A stretch of 64,000 nt of DNA from Nemertoderma westbladi (lineage: Eukaryota; Xenacoelomorpha; Nemertodermatida; Nemertodermatidae): NCBI GenBank assembly GCA_032718475.1, contig JAUCBJ010000229.1, forward strand, positions 1 through 64,000, read 5' to 3'. The position numbers were made by a program, and so were the translations under genes. Shown piece after piece: positions 20,702-31,437 of this stretch; within the stretch, counting starts at the first letter, position 1, and each line of letters begins with the position of its first letter. The notes under the pieces were generated by a model. That model searched no databases. It had not been told where the DNA came from and saw only the letters and a list, made by a program, of their open reading frames with translations.

Positions 20702-22392
20702 GTAAGTCAGCGACTGGGTTCCCCTCTCAAAGTGCGACCCGGTAAGTCAGCGACTGGATAAACCTCTTCGGCCCCCTCTCAAAGTGCGACCCGGTAAGTC
20801 AGCGACTGGGTAAACCTCTTCGGCCCCCTCTCAAAGTGCGACCCGGTAAGTCAGCGACTGGGTAAACCTCTTCGGCCCCCTCTCAAAGTGCGACCCGGTA
20901 AGTCAGCGACTGGATAAACCTCTTCGGCCCCCTCTCAAAGTGCGACCCGGTAAGTCAGCGACTGGGTTCCCCTCTCAAAGTGCGACCCGGTAAGTCAGCG
21001 ACTGGGTAAACCTCTTCGGCCCCCTCTCAAAGTGCGACCCGGTAAGTCAGCGACTGGGTTCCCCTCTCAAAGTGCGACCCGGTAAGTCAGCGACTGGGTT
21101 CCCCTCTCAAAGTGCGACCCGGTAAGTCAGCGACTGGGTAAACCTCTTCGGCCCCCTCTCAAAGTGCGACCCGGTAAGTCAGCGACTGGGTTCCCCTCTC
21201 AAAGTGCGACCCGGTAAGTCAGCGACTGGGTTCCCCTCTCAAAGTGCGACCCGGTAAGTCAGCGACTGGATAAACCTCTTCGGCCCCCTCTCAAAGTGCG
21301 ACCCGGTAAGTCAGCGACTGGGTAAACCTCTTCGGCCCCCTCTCAAAGTGCGACCCGGTAAGTCAGCGACTGGGTAAACCTCTTCGGCCCCCTCTCAAAG
21401 TGCGACCCGGTAAGTCAGCGACTGGATAAACCTCTTCGGCCCCCTCTCAAAGTGCGACCCGGTAAGTCAGCGACTGGGTTCCCCTCTCAAAGTGCGACCC
21501 GGTAAGTCAGCGACTGGGTAAACCTCTTCGGCCCCCTCTCAAAGTGCGACCCGGTAAGTCAGCGACTGGGTTCCCCTCTCAAAGTGCGACCCGGTAAGTC
21601 AGCGACTGGGTTCCCCTCTCAAAGTGCGACCCGGTAAGTCAGCGACTGGGTAAACCTCTTCGGCCCCCTCTCAAAGTGCGACCCGGTAAGTCAGCGACTG
21701 GGTTCCCCTCTCAAAGTGCGACCCGGTAAGTCAGCGACTGGGTTCCCCTCTCAAAGTGCGACCCGGTAAGTCAGCGACTGGATAAACCTCTTCGGCCCCC
21801 TCTCAAAGTGCGACCCGGTAAGTCAGCGACTGGGTAAACCTCTTCGGCCCCCTCTCAAAGTGCGACCCGGTAAGTCAGCGACTGGGTAAACCTCTTCGGC
21901 CCCCTCTCAAAGTGCGACCCGGTAAGTCAGCGACTGGATAAACCTCTTCGGCCCCCTCTCAAAGTGCGACCCGGTAAGTCAGCGACTGGGTTCCCCTCTC
22001 AAAGTGCGACCCGGTAAGTCAGCGACTGGGTAAACCTCTTCGGCCCCCTCTCAAAGTGCGACCCGGTAAGTCAGCGACTGGGTTCCCCTCTCAAAGTGCG
22101 ACCCGGTAAGTCAGCGACTGGGTTCCCCTCTCAAAGTGCGACCCGGTAAGTCAGCGACTGGGTAAACCTCTTCGGCCCCCTCTCAAAGTGCGACCCGGTA
22201 AGTCAGCGACTGGGTTCCCCTCTCAAAGTGCGACCCGGTAAGTCAGCGACTGGGTTCCCCTCTCAAAGTGCGACCCGGTAAGTCAGCGACTGGATAAACC
22301 TCTTCGGCCCCCTCTCAAAGTGCGACCCGGTAAGTCAGCGACTGGGTTCCCCTCTCAAAGTGCGACCCGGTAAGTCAGCGACTGGGTAAACC
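20672..22392. repeat. 52/40-bp minisatellite that repeats the exon end and its 5' splice site, 37 donors
   Basis: Long units (52 bp) contain CTCTTCGGCCCCCTC, AAAGTGCGACCCG, GTAAGTCAGCGACTGG. Short units (40 bp) lack the CTCTTCGGC part. Every unit includes the coding end and the consensus donor GTAAGT. Eleven units (six long, five short) form a higher-order repeat of 512 bp, seen three times from 20758, 21270 and 21782, with a remnant from 22294. Unit lengths are 1 mod 3, so donors beyond the first change frame and the extended frame soon stops. Confidence 0.95.
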
Positions 22393-23242
22393 TATTATTT
22401 TTAGTTGTACATTATATGTTATGTACTGTACGCGACACTACATCGCCCATCAACAGTTATTTCCCATCCACTCCCGTAAGTACTTTAATTCCATACTGTA
22501 GGCCTATTTGCATTATAGAGGGGTACGTACTAAAGGCAGAACGATCTATAACGGGCTATAACGATCTATTACGGGCTATAACGATCTATAACGGGCTATA
22601 ACTTCCTATAAAAAAGCTATAACCACATAACGAGTTATAATATGAAAGTTTACATTAAAATCATTAAACACGGCCCTTGGGTTGTTTAACTTTTGGATTA
22701 ACACAGTGGTCTGAAAAATACCGCAGGTTAATAATTAGGGTAGGGGTTAATCTATCTGCTTATGCCTAATTGATACTGGTAAGTTTTTTTTATTGGCCTA
22801 TATTGCTCACTATATTCCTGTATTCTATATCGAATACAGCAAAGCAGGATGGAGGATAGACAGAGAGGATGGGAGCCCTCATCGCGCGTGATCTGGGGGA
22901 AGATCTTCTCTGTGCTGGGGGTAAGAGCGCGTAAGAAAAGGGGGAAGAGGGGGAAAGAAAAGGGGTATGGATCTATAAATAGCATCCAATGGGACGCCTC
23001 TATTTTACGACCGTTCTACTGTAAACATACAGCTGTGGTAAGAAGTGGTAATACTACTTAATAGTTGCTAAACTTACCCCCAACCCCCCCACCCACCTAT
23101 CCTTACACACCTACTGTACTTAACCATACATACCCATTCCTACATACCTACTTACACGTACCCTCCCACCCACCTAAGCACGTCGACTTAACTGCACCCA
23201 CCCACCCTCCTAAGCACATCGACTTAACCACACCCACCCGTC
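22393..23242. other. Intron stretch with short repeats and a C-rich block
   Basis: 22535-22640 holds degenerate ATAACGGGCTATAACGATCT copies. 23065-23240 is extremely C-rich and G-poor on the plus strand, with CCCACCCACC words and a doubled TAAGCACxTCGACTTAAC segment. No exon is seen. Confidence 0.6.
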
Positions 23243-24627
23243 ATTTCGGCACTTCTGAATTTTGTTGTCAGTCCAGGGGGCCCGTTTCCTGTTTCGAGGG
23301 TATACAGGAAATGTTTCTGCAGCTGCTAACTTAACTGCTTCTGTAAAGGCAGTATAGCCCTCACAGTGATCTTCCGCCTCAGAGGCAAGAACCTCATACC
23401 TGTTGCTCGGCTGTAGTGTGAAGCTGGATCTCACACTTGGCTGTTGCAACAGAGAGGACCAGTCATGCCGTGGCAAGGCAGATTTCGTTGTTCTGCTAGC
23501 ACGCAGACTAAGTCTTACCTTGGCCACAATAAGGCGGTGATCACTGGAGAAGGGTCGTAGTGTAAATGCATTACAGTCTTGTATAGTGCTCCTGTATTTC
23601 CTACGAAACAGGATATGGTCTATCTGGGACTTGTGACCACTGGGTCCACTATGAGTCCATAGCTTTCCAGTTCGCTTCTTGAACTGGGTTCCAGCCGAAA
23701 ACAATCCATTTCCAGAGATAAAATCCTGAAGATGGACGGAATTTCGGTTAACACTATTGCTATAGACCCAGGGCGATATAGGTGATTGATGCAGACTTGC
23801 ATTAAAGTCTCCCATTAATGTTAAGAATGCATGCTGATCCACTCCATCAGTAGCTGCTTGTAGATTGTGGTAGAAATTTTCCACCTCCTCTACAGGGGCA
23901 ACACTAGTTGGAGAGTAGCACACAATCAGAACCACCTTAGGAAACTTCTTAGCCAGTCTTCCAGAACATGAGAAGTGGCAATGGATGATGCGGTTAGAGA
24001 TTTGGTCTATTTTGTCCAATGCTGCATGTGCAGTTGGATTCATCAATAGACCAATTCCACCATTGCCACTATCATCTGCTGAAGCGAGGGCGAGTCGCCA
24101 ACCGCCCCCCATGTCCTTAATCAGAACCTCATCAGTCTGTCCAGTCTGCATTCGGTGCTCTTGAACACCCACTGCACTAAGAGAAAGCTTATCTGCCAAG
24201 GCAGTCAGCTCACCTTGTCGCATTGGGGACCCGAGTGTTAGGGTGTTTACTGAGGCTAGTCTAGTGACTTGCCTCAGATTCACCAATGGCTTTGTTGGTC
24301 GGGGTGGAACATGAGAGTAGCCTCCAACTCCAGAATCCCTCTCCCCCTCACAATCTGGCCTCCCTGGTGACCCAGGGTTTGGGCCAGAAAGGTCATCAGG
24401 AAAGGGACTCAAAGAATTGTTTGCCGCTCTCTCTCCCTGAGAGTACTGCCGCCTGATAACTGACGCCTGTGAGGCCGATTGTGTCCAGTGATTCCACTGG
24501 CCTCTAGTGGCTGGACCTCCGCATTACTAATGTAATGTTGGGGGGTGCTTTTTTGCCGAGTCAGCTCTCGGGGCAAATACCAATACCTGGTTTGCCATTC
24601 CACAGGGTGGGTGTCGCAATGGAGTCA
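23243..24627 (-). mobile_element. RTE-like LINE copy, 5' (endonuclease) part, minus strand, interrupted by a foldback element
   Basis: Reverse complement of about 38710-40126 of the full-length LINE. It encodes most of an endonuclease domain with GVQEHRMQ, GDFNASL, QIDHILFRR and SDHRLIVAKV. Compared with the full copy, a small deletion near 24430-24460 shifts the frame before the endonuclease. The copy stops abruptly at GTGCCGAAATGA (23243), with no RT domain following. The 5' UTR continues at 26204-26590, beyond the inserted foldback element. Confidence 0.93.
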
Positions 24628-24633
24628 GATATG

Positions 24634-26203
24634 TACGGTGGCTGAATGTGGCCAATTTAATTAATTTTAAAATGGGAAATATAAAAGGAAATTAATGAAA
24701 TATAATTCCTTAAAACAGATATTAATCAAATATAATTCAACCAGAAACAGAAATTAATCAAATATAATTCAACCAGAAACAGAAATTAATCAAATATAAT
24801 TCAACCAGAAACAGAAATTAATCAAATATAATTCAACCACAAACAGAATTTAATCAAATATAATTCAACCAGAAACAGAAATTAATCAAATATAATTCAA
24901 CCCAAAACAGGAATTAATCAAATATAATTCAACCACAAACAGAATTTAATCAAATATAATTCAACCCAAAACAGGAATTAATCAAATATAATTCAAACAT
25001 TTTGGAGGGAAATTTAAAATACTGTCTCAGTGCAGTGCAGCAAATTGTCGTTTCCTTTTCAGTCTATCAGTGCAGTACTGCAGTAACGGTTGCCCGTAGC
25101 TCTGTAAGCTTAGTTCTGTGGTTAGTTGTTAATCTTTTAATCACTACTGACTACCAACAGACCGATACGACCTGACTACGGGGCAATCCGGCAGCTTTAC
25201 CTTACCAATCTTCAGAAAGACCGGTAATTCCGTAGGATTAGTTAGTTCAGTAGTTGTATATAGAACTGTACTGCAGGTGTACTACTAGTATCTGCATGCT
25301 GCATTGCAGCTGCATTTTTAAGAATGCTGTGCGGGCTTGTCGACAAAATTGCGCCGCCACAACTCCCTATCACCCATGACATCATGACATTTTGTACTAC
25401 CATCATTACGTAGATCGGTAGTCAGTAGTGCTGTAGTGATTAAAAGATTAACAACTAACCACAGAACTAAGCTTACAGAGCTACGGGCAACCGTTACTGC
25501 AGTACTGCACTGATAGACTGAAAAGGAAACGACAATTTGCTGTACTGCACTGAGACAGTATTTTAAATTTCCTTCCAAAATGTTTGAATTATATTTGATT
25601 AATTCCTGTTTTGGGTTGAATTATATTTGATTAATTTCTGTTTCTGGTTGAATTATATTTGATTAATTCCTGTTTTGGGTTGAATTATATTTGATTAATT
25701 CCTGTTTTGGGTTGAATTATATTTGATTAATTCCTGTTTTGGGTTGAATTATATTTGATTAATTCCTGTTTTGGGTTGAATTATATTTGATTAATTCCTG
25801 TTTTGGGTTGAATTATATTTGATTAATTCCTGTTTTGGGTTGAATTATATTTGATTAATTCCTGTTTTGGGTTGAATTATATTTGATTAATTCCTGTTTT
25901 GGGTTGAATTATATTTGATTAATTCCTGTTTTGGGTTGAATTATATTTGATTAATTTCTGTTTCTGGTTGAATTATATTTGATTAATTCCTGTTTTGGGT
26001 TGAATTATATTTGATTAATTTCTGTTTCTGGTTGAATTATATTTGATTAATTCCTGTTTTGGGTTGAATTATATTTGATTAATTTCTGTTTCTGGCTGAA
26101 TTATATTTGATTAATTTCTGTTTTAAGGAATTATATTTCATTAATTTCTTTTTATATTTCCCATTTTTAAAATTAATTAAATTGGCCACATTCAGCCACC
26201 GTA
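24634..26203. mobile_element. Foldback element, 1570 bp, 6-bp duplication GATATG, inserted in a LINE copy
   Basis: The ends are perfect inverted repeats: TACGGTGGCTGAATGTGGCC at the left, GGCCACATTCAGCCACCGTA at the right. Each arm has a terminal part of about 95 bp, then a tandem array of 32-33 bp ATTAATCAAATATAATTCAA units (about 9 at the left, about 17 at the right), then about 150 bp of inverted unique sequence (24990-25155 against 25415-25585). GATATG lies on both sides (24628-24633, 26204-26209). The interrupted LINE sequence is contiguous in the copy at 38.7 kb, which proves the insertion. No transposase is encoded. Confidence 0.95.
25288..25385 (-). mobile_element. LINE 3'-end fragment in the loop of the foldback element
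   Basis: Reverse complement of the last coding bases and 3' UTR of the RTE-like LINE (GCATGCTGCATTGCAGCTGC, then AGAATGCTGTGCGGGCTTGT). It lies between the two inner arms. It is too short to code. Confidence 0.85.
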
Positions 26204-26590
26204 GATATGAGGCCCATCACCCATATCTACTCTGGCGCACATGACCCACCATTGGCTGTGTAGATCATCTGCTTGGTCATGCCCTGTACCCCTGCTGCCA
26301 GGTGCAGGTCGCAGTGAAGTGCACTCATAGTGGACATGAGAACACTCTACTCCTGGCCAGCCATTGGTAGATCACCATCTGCCTGGCCAGGCCATATACC
26401 CCTGCAGCAAAGTATATGGGTCCTTAATCCAGGACCAAGGGCGTCCTTATCCCAGAACGAAGGGGGTCCTAGTTACAGGACCGGATTTGCCCTAGTAAGA
26501 GGGTCTATGCAGCTACAGGTGGCACCTCCTTTATGCTGCATGGAGGTGGCAAGTTTTCTTGATCAATGACCTAGAAAACCTGACCTGACC
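26204..26590 (-). mobile_element. 5' UTR of the minus-strand RTE-like LINE copy
   Basis: Reverse complement of 38330-38712 of the full-length LINE, from CTAGGTCATTGATCAAG to GGGCCTCATATC. It continues the copy at 23243-24627 after removal of the foldback element. The LINE's 5' end lies only about 17 bp from the start of the 21-bp array. Confidence 0.92.
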
Positions 26591-26606
26591 TGAGTTAGTT
26601 AGACAT

Positions 26607-29600
26607 GAGTTAGTAAGTCGTTCGTATGAGTTAGTAAGTCGTTCGTATAAGTTAGTAAGTCGTTCGTATAAGTTAGTAAGTCGTTCGTATGAGTTAGTAA
26701 GTCGTTCGTATGAGTTAGTAAGTCGTTCGTATAAGTTAGTAAGTCGTTCGTATGAGTTAGTAAGTCGTTCGTATGAGTTAGTAAGTCGTTCGTATGAGTT
26801 AGTAAGTCGTTCGTATGAGTTAGTAAGTCGTTCGTATGAGTTAGTAAGTCGTTCGTATGAGTTAGTAAGTCGTTCGTATGAGTTAGTAAGTCGTTCGTAT
26901 GAGTTAGTAAGTCGTTCGTATGAGTTAGTAAGTCGTTCGTATGAGTTAGTAAGTCGTTCGTATGAGTTAGTAAGTCGTTCGTATGAGTTAGTAAGTCGTT
27001 CGTATGAGTTAGTAAGCCGTTCGTATGAGTTAGTAAGTCGTTCGTATAAGTTAGTAAGTCGTTCGTATGAGTTAGTAAGTCGTTCGTATGAGTTAGTAAG
27101 TCGTTCGTATGAGTTAGTAAGTCGTTCGTATGAGTTAGTAAGTCGTTCGTATGAGTTAGTAAGTCGTTCGTATGAGTTAGTAAGTCGTTCGTATGAGTTA
27201 GTAAGTCGTTCGTATGAGTTAGTAAGCCGTTCGTATGAGTTAGTAAGTCGTTCGTATAAGTTAGTAAGTCGTTCGTATGAGTTAGTAAGTCGTTCGTATG
27301 AGTTAGTAAGTCGTTCGTATGAGTTAGTAAGTCGTTCGTATGAGTTAGTAAGTCGTTCGTATGAGTTAGTAAGTCGTTCGTATAAGTTAGTAAGTCGTTC
27401 GTATGAGTTAGTAAGTCGTTCGTATGAGTTAGAAAGTCGTTCGTATGAGTTAGTAAGTCGTTCTTATGAGTTAGTAAGTCGTTTGTATGAGTTAGTAAGT
27501 CGTTCGTATGAGTTAGTAAGTCGTTCTTATGAGTTAGTAAGTCGTTCTTATGAGTTAGTAAGTCGTTCGTATAAGTTAGTAAGTCGTTCTTATGAGTTAG
27601 TAAGTCGTTCGTATGAGTTAGTAAGTCGTTCGTATGAGTTAGTAAGTCGTTCGTATGAGTTAGTAAGTCGTTCGTATGAGTTAGTAAGTCGTTCGTATGA
27701 GTTAGTAAGTCGTTCGTATGAGTTAGTAAGTCGTTCGTATGAGTTAGTAAGTCGTTCGTATGAGTTAGTAAGTCGTTCGTATGAGTTAGTAAGTCGTTCG
27801 TATGAGTTAGTAAGTCGTTCGTATGAGTTAGTAAGTCGTTCGTATGAGTTAGTAAGTCGTTCGTATGAGTTAGTAAGTCGTTCGTATGAGTTAGTAAGTC
27901 GTTCGTATGAGTTAGTAAGTCGTTCGTATGAGTTAGTAAGTCGTTCGTATGAGTTAGTAAGTCGTTCGTATGAGTTAGTAAGTCGTTCGTATGAGTTAGT
28001 AAGTCGTTCGTATGAGTTAGTAAGTCGTTCGTATGAGTTAGTAAGTCGTTCGTATGAGTTAGTAAGTCGTTCGTATGAGTTAGTAAGTCGTTCGTATGAG
28101 TTAGTAAGTCGTTCGTATGAGTTAGTAAGTCGTTCGTATGAGTTAGTAAGTCGTTCGTATGAGTTAGTAAGTCGTTCGTATGAGTTAGTAAGTCGTTCGT
28201 ATGAGTTAGTAAGTCGTTCGTATGAGTTAGTAAGTCGTTCGTATGAGTTAGTAAGTCGTTCGTATGAGTTAGTAAGTCGTTCGTATGAGTTAGTAAGTCG
28301 TTCGTATGAGTTAGTAAGTCGTTCTTATGAGTTAGTAAGTCGTTCGTATGAGTTAGTAAGTCGTTCGTATGAGTTAGTAAGTCGTTCGTATGAGTTAGTA
28401 AGTCGTTCGTATGAGTTAGTAAGTCGTTCGTATGAGTTAGTAAGTCGTTCGTATGAGTTAGTAAGTCGTTCGTATGAGTTAGTAAGTCGTTCGTATGAGT
28501 TAGTAAGTCGTTCGTATGAGTTAGTAAGTCGTTCGTATGAGTTAGTAAGTCGTTCGTATGAGTTAGTAAGTCGTTCGTATGAGTTAGTAAGTCGTTCGTA
28601 TGAGTTAGTAAGTCGTTCGTATGAGTTAGTAAGTCGTTCGTATGAGTTAGTAAGTCGTTCGTATGAGTTAGTAAGTCGTTCGTATGAGTTAGTAAGTCGT
28701 TCGTATGAGTTAGTAAGTCGTTCGTATGAGTTAGTAAGTCGTTCGTATGAGTTAGTAAGTCGTTCGTATGAGTTAGTAAGTCGTTCGTATGAGTTAGTAA
28801 GTCGTTCGTATGAGTTAGTAAGTCGTTCGTATGAGTTAGTAAGTCGTTCGTATGAGTTAGTAAGTCGTTCGTATGAGTTAGTAAGTCGTTCGTATGAGTT
28901 AGTAAGTCGTTCGTATGAGTTAGTAAGTCGTTCGTATGAGTTAGTAAGTCGTTCGTATGAGTTAGTAAGTCGTTCGTATGAGTTAGTAAGTCGTTCGTAT
29001 GAGTTAGTAAGTCGTTCGTATGAGTTAGTAAGTCGTTCGTATGAGTTAGTAAGTCGTTCGTATGAGTTAGTAAGTCGTTCGTATGAGTTAGTAAGTCGTT
29101 CGTATGAGTTAGTAAGCCGTTCGTATGAGTTAGTAAGCCGTTCGTATGAGTTAGTAAGTCGTTCGTATGAGTTAGTAAGTCGTTCGTATGAGTTAGTAAG
29201 TCGTTCGTATGAGTTAGTAAGTCGTTCGTATGAGTTAGTAAGTCGTTCGTATAAGTTAGTAAGTCGTTCGTATGAGTTAGTAAGTCGTTCGTATGAGTTA
29301 GTAAGTCGTTCGTATAAGTTAGTAAGTCGTTCGTATAAGTTAGTAAGTCGTTCGTATGAGTTAGTAAGTCGTTCTTATGAGTTAGTAAGTCGTTCGTATA
29401 AGTTAGTAAGTCGTTCGTATGAGTTAGTAAGTCGTTCGTATGAGTTAGTAAGTCGTTCGTATAAGTTAGTAAGTCGTTCGTATGAGTTAGTAAGTCGTTC
29501 GTATGAGTTAGTAAGTCGTTCGTATGAGTTAGTAAGTCGTTCGTATGAGTTAGTAAGTCGTTCGTATGAGTTAGTAAGTCGTTCGTATGAGTTAGTAAGT

Positions 29601-30069
29601 CGTTCGTATGAGTTAGTAAGTCGTTCGTATGAGTTAGTAAGTCGTTCGTATGAGTTAGTAAGTCGTTCGTATGAGTTAGTAAGTCGTTCGTATGAGTTAG
29701 TAAGTCGTTCGTATGAGTTAGTAAGTCGTTCGTATGAGTTAGTAAGTCGTTCGTATGAGTTAGTAAGTCGTTCGTATGAGTTAGTAAGTCGTTCGTATGA
29801 GTTAGTAAGTCGTTCGTATGAGTTAGTAAGTCGTTCGTATGAGTTAGTAAGTCGTTCGTATGAGTTAGTGAGTCGTTCGTATGAGTTAGTAAGTCGTTCG
29901 TATGAGTTAGTAAGCCGTTCGTATGAGTTAGTAAGTCGTTCGTATGAGTTAGTAAGTCGTTCGTATGAGTTAGTAAGTCGTTCGTATGAGTTAGTAAGTC
30001 GTTCGTATGAGTTAGTAAGTCGTTCGTATGAGTTAGTAAGTCGTTCGTATGAGTTAGTAAGTCGTTCGT
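26607..30069. repeat. 21-bp minisatellite GTTAGTAAGTCGTTCG, about 165 units
   Basis: Head-to-tail 21-bp units with a few substitutions (GTATAAG for GTATGAG, CTTATG for CGTATG, AGCCG for AGTCG). Nearly all units contain GTAAGT preceded by TTA, a good match to a 5' splice site in dynein orientation. The array ends 35 bp before the acceptor of the next dynein exon. Because 21 is a multiple of 3, a frame of 873 codons (ELVSRSY heptads) runs to the acceptor and stops there. It has no protein-like character and is not annotated as coding. Confidence 0.96.
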
Positions 30070-30104
30070 CTAATAATCTATTTATTTATTCGGAATTTTT
30101 GTAG

Positions 30105-30286
30105 CGATCAATGGTGGAACTAATACCAAGTCTAATGAATGCCATTCGAATGATTCATTCTATCAGTAATTACTACAACACAAGTGAACGCATGACGTCA
30201 TTGTTTGTCAAGGTAACTAACCAAATGATTACAACGTGCAAAGCCTACATCAGGGAAAGCAACTCCAAACTTTGGGAGATGGACAG
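30105..30286 (+). CDS. DNAH5/8-like: Dynein axonemal heavy chain (DNAH5/DNAH8 family), exon b
   Basis: Continues exon a in phase 0. It encodes [20 protein letters not shown], then [29 protein letters not shown] and LWEMDR, the most conserved block of the DNAH5/DNAH8 tail ([19 protein letters not shown]). The acceptor is CGGAATTTTTGTAG, ending at 30104. The donor is ATGGACAG|GTCAGT at 30287. It ends with two bases of an Arg codon, completed by the A that opens the next exon. Exon length is 182 bp. The 21-bp satellite leaves only 35 bp for the branch point and pyrimidine tract of this acceptor. Confidence 0.95.
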
Positions 30287-30526
30287 GTCAGTTACCAAAA
30301 TAATTCATAGACCAATGTATATATAAAGGTAACGAAAATATTCATTTATCCTGCAAAGCGTATTTACTCTGCTAACTTGATTCTCACGAGAATATAATTG
30401 TTAATTTAAACATTTTGTATTTAAAAATGCACTAGGTCTAGCTCCAGTAGTCGAGCATACGATAGACGAACATTGTTTTATATAGCCATTCGGCCATGGT
30501 TGGCTTGTTTGAGTATATGGTTGTCT

Positions 30527-31137
30527 TTTGCTACTTGGGATCATGGATCCGGAAGTCAGGTTAAGACCTTCGTATACATAAGGGGAAGGCATGGACAGTA
30601 TTGAATAGTTTGTTTGGAAGTCCCATAGAATAAAATGAAATATCAAGGTTAAATTATTTAGGACTGCAGTAGCACCAATACTCCTATATGGGAATCCATG
30701 CTGGGCTCTAACAGCTGAGCACACCAAATCTCTGGATGGCACATTCACAAGAATGCTACGCCGGGTTCATTGTGTCAAGTACAATGCCAACATCTCCAAC
30801 CAGACACTATATAACATTGGAGGTGTCTCATTGGTTCCCCCAAGCTTCACACTAGAACAAAATCACCTCCGCTTTGCAGGACATTGCTTTCGCCGTGAGG
30901 ACCAGCCAGTGCATAATCTTGTACTTTGGCAGCCTCATGGAGTGAATAAGCATGGTGGACAGCCCATCACTTTCTTGAGACGCATCTTAAAGGACACTGG
31001 CCTTGAAGATGCGGATGATATAGCAAAGGTCATGAGTGATAGGGAGTTGTGACGGTGCAATTTTGTCGATAAGCCGGCACAGCATTCTTAAAAATGCAGC
31101 TGCAATGCAGCATGCCGATCCTAGTAGTAGTAGTACA
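30527..31137 (+). mobile_element. RTE-like LINE 3' fragment filling the short intron b-c
   Basis: Matches 41472-42080 of the full-length LINE, from TTGGGATCATGGATCCGGAA to the (AGT)n tail. Stops and frameshifts occur near 30570-30650. The last 100 codons are open up to RELWRC, broken by TGA for Trp at 31050. It makes up most of the 887-bp intron and ends 36 bp before the next acceptor. Confidence 0.93.
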
Positions 31138-31173
31138 GTACGTTACTATATTATTAAAATATTTATTTTGTAG

Positions 31174-31349
31174 AGAGGAGTTAAAGAACAAGCTGCGTGA
31201 ATGTATTCAACTGAATGTGGAATATCAGAAGAACTTCCATCGCGTTAAAGAGAAACTCAAAGAGACACCCGACGAAAAACAGTTTGAATTCTCAGAAAAT
31301 TATATCTTTGGGAAGTTCGATGTTTTTGCCAAACGTCTGCAAAGAATCG
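31174..31349 (+). CDS. DNAH5/8-like: Dynein axonemal heavy chain (DNAH5/DNAH8 family), exon c
   Basis: The first base A completes the Arg codon of exon b. It then encodes EELKNKLRECIQLNVEYQKN, FHRVKEKLKETPDEKQFEF, SENYIFGKFDVFAKRLQRI. The YIFGKF.xFxxRL segment is diagnostic of the DNAH5/DNAH8 clade. The acceptor is TTTATTTTGTAG, ending at 31173. The donor is AGAATCG|GTAGGG at 31350. The exon ends with one base (G) of a split Asp codon. The following intron is 16.9 kb, the largest seen here. Confidence 0.95.
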
Positions 31350-31437
31350 GTAGGGTTTTCAATTTATTTAATGTAATTGTCATTAAATAATATGCACAGA
31401 TGCAAAATATGATATAATAATAAAGGTGTAATATGAA

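Noticed and set aside
27483-30104. Frame of 873 codons of ELVSRSY heptads
   Set aside because: It is the 21-bp satellite read in one phase. It is open only because 21 is a multiple of 3 and the unit lacks a stop, and it ends at the dynein acceptor.
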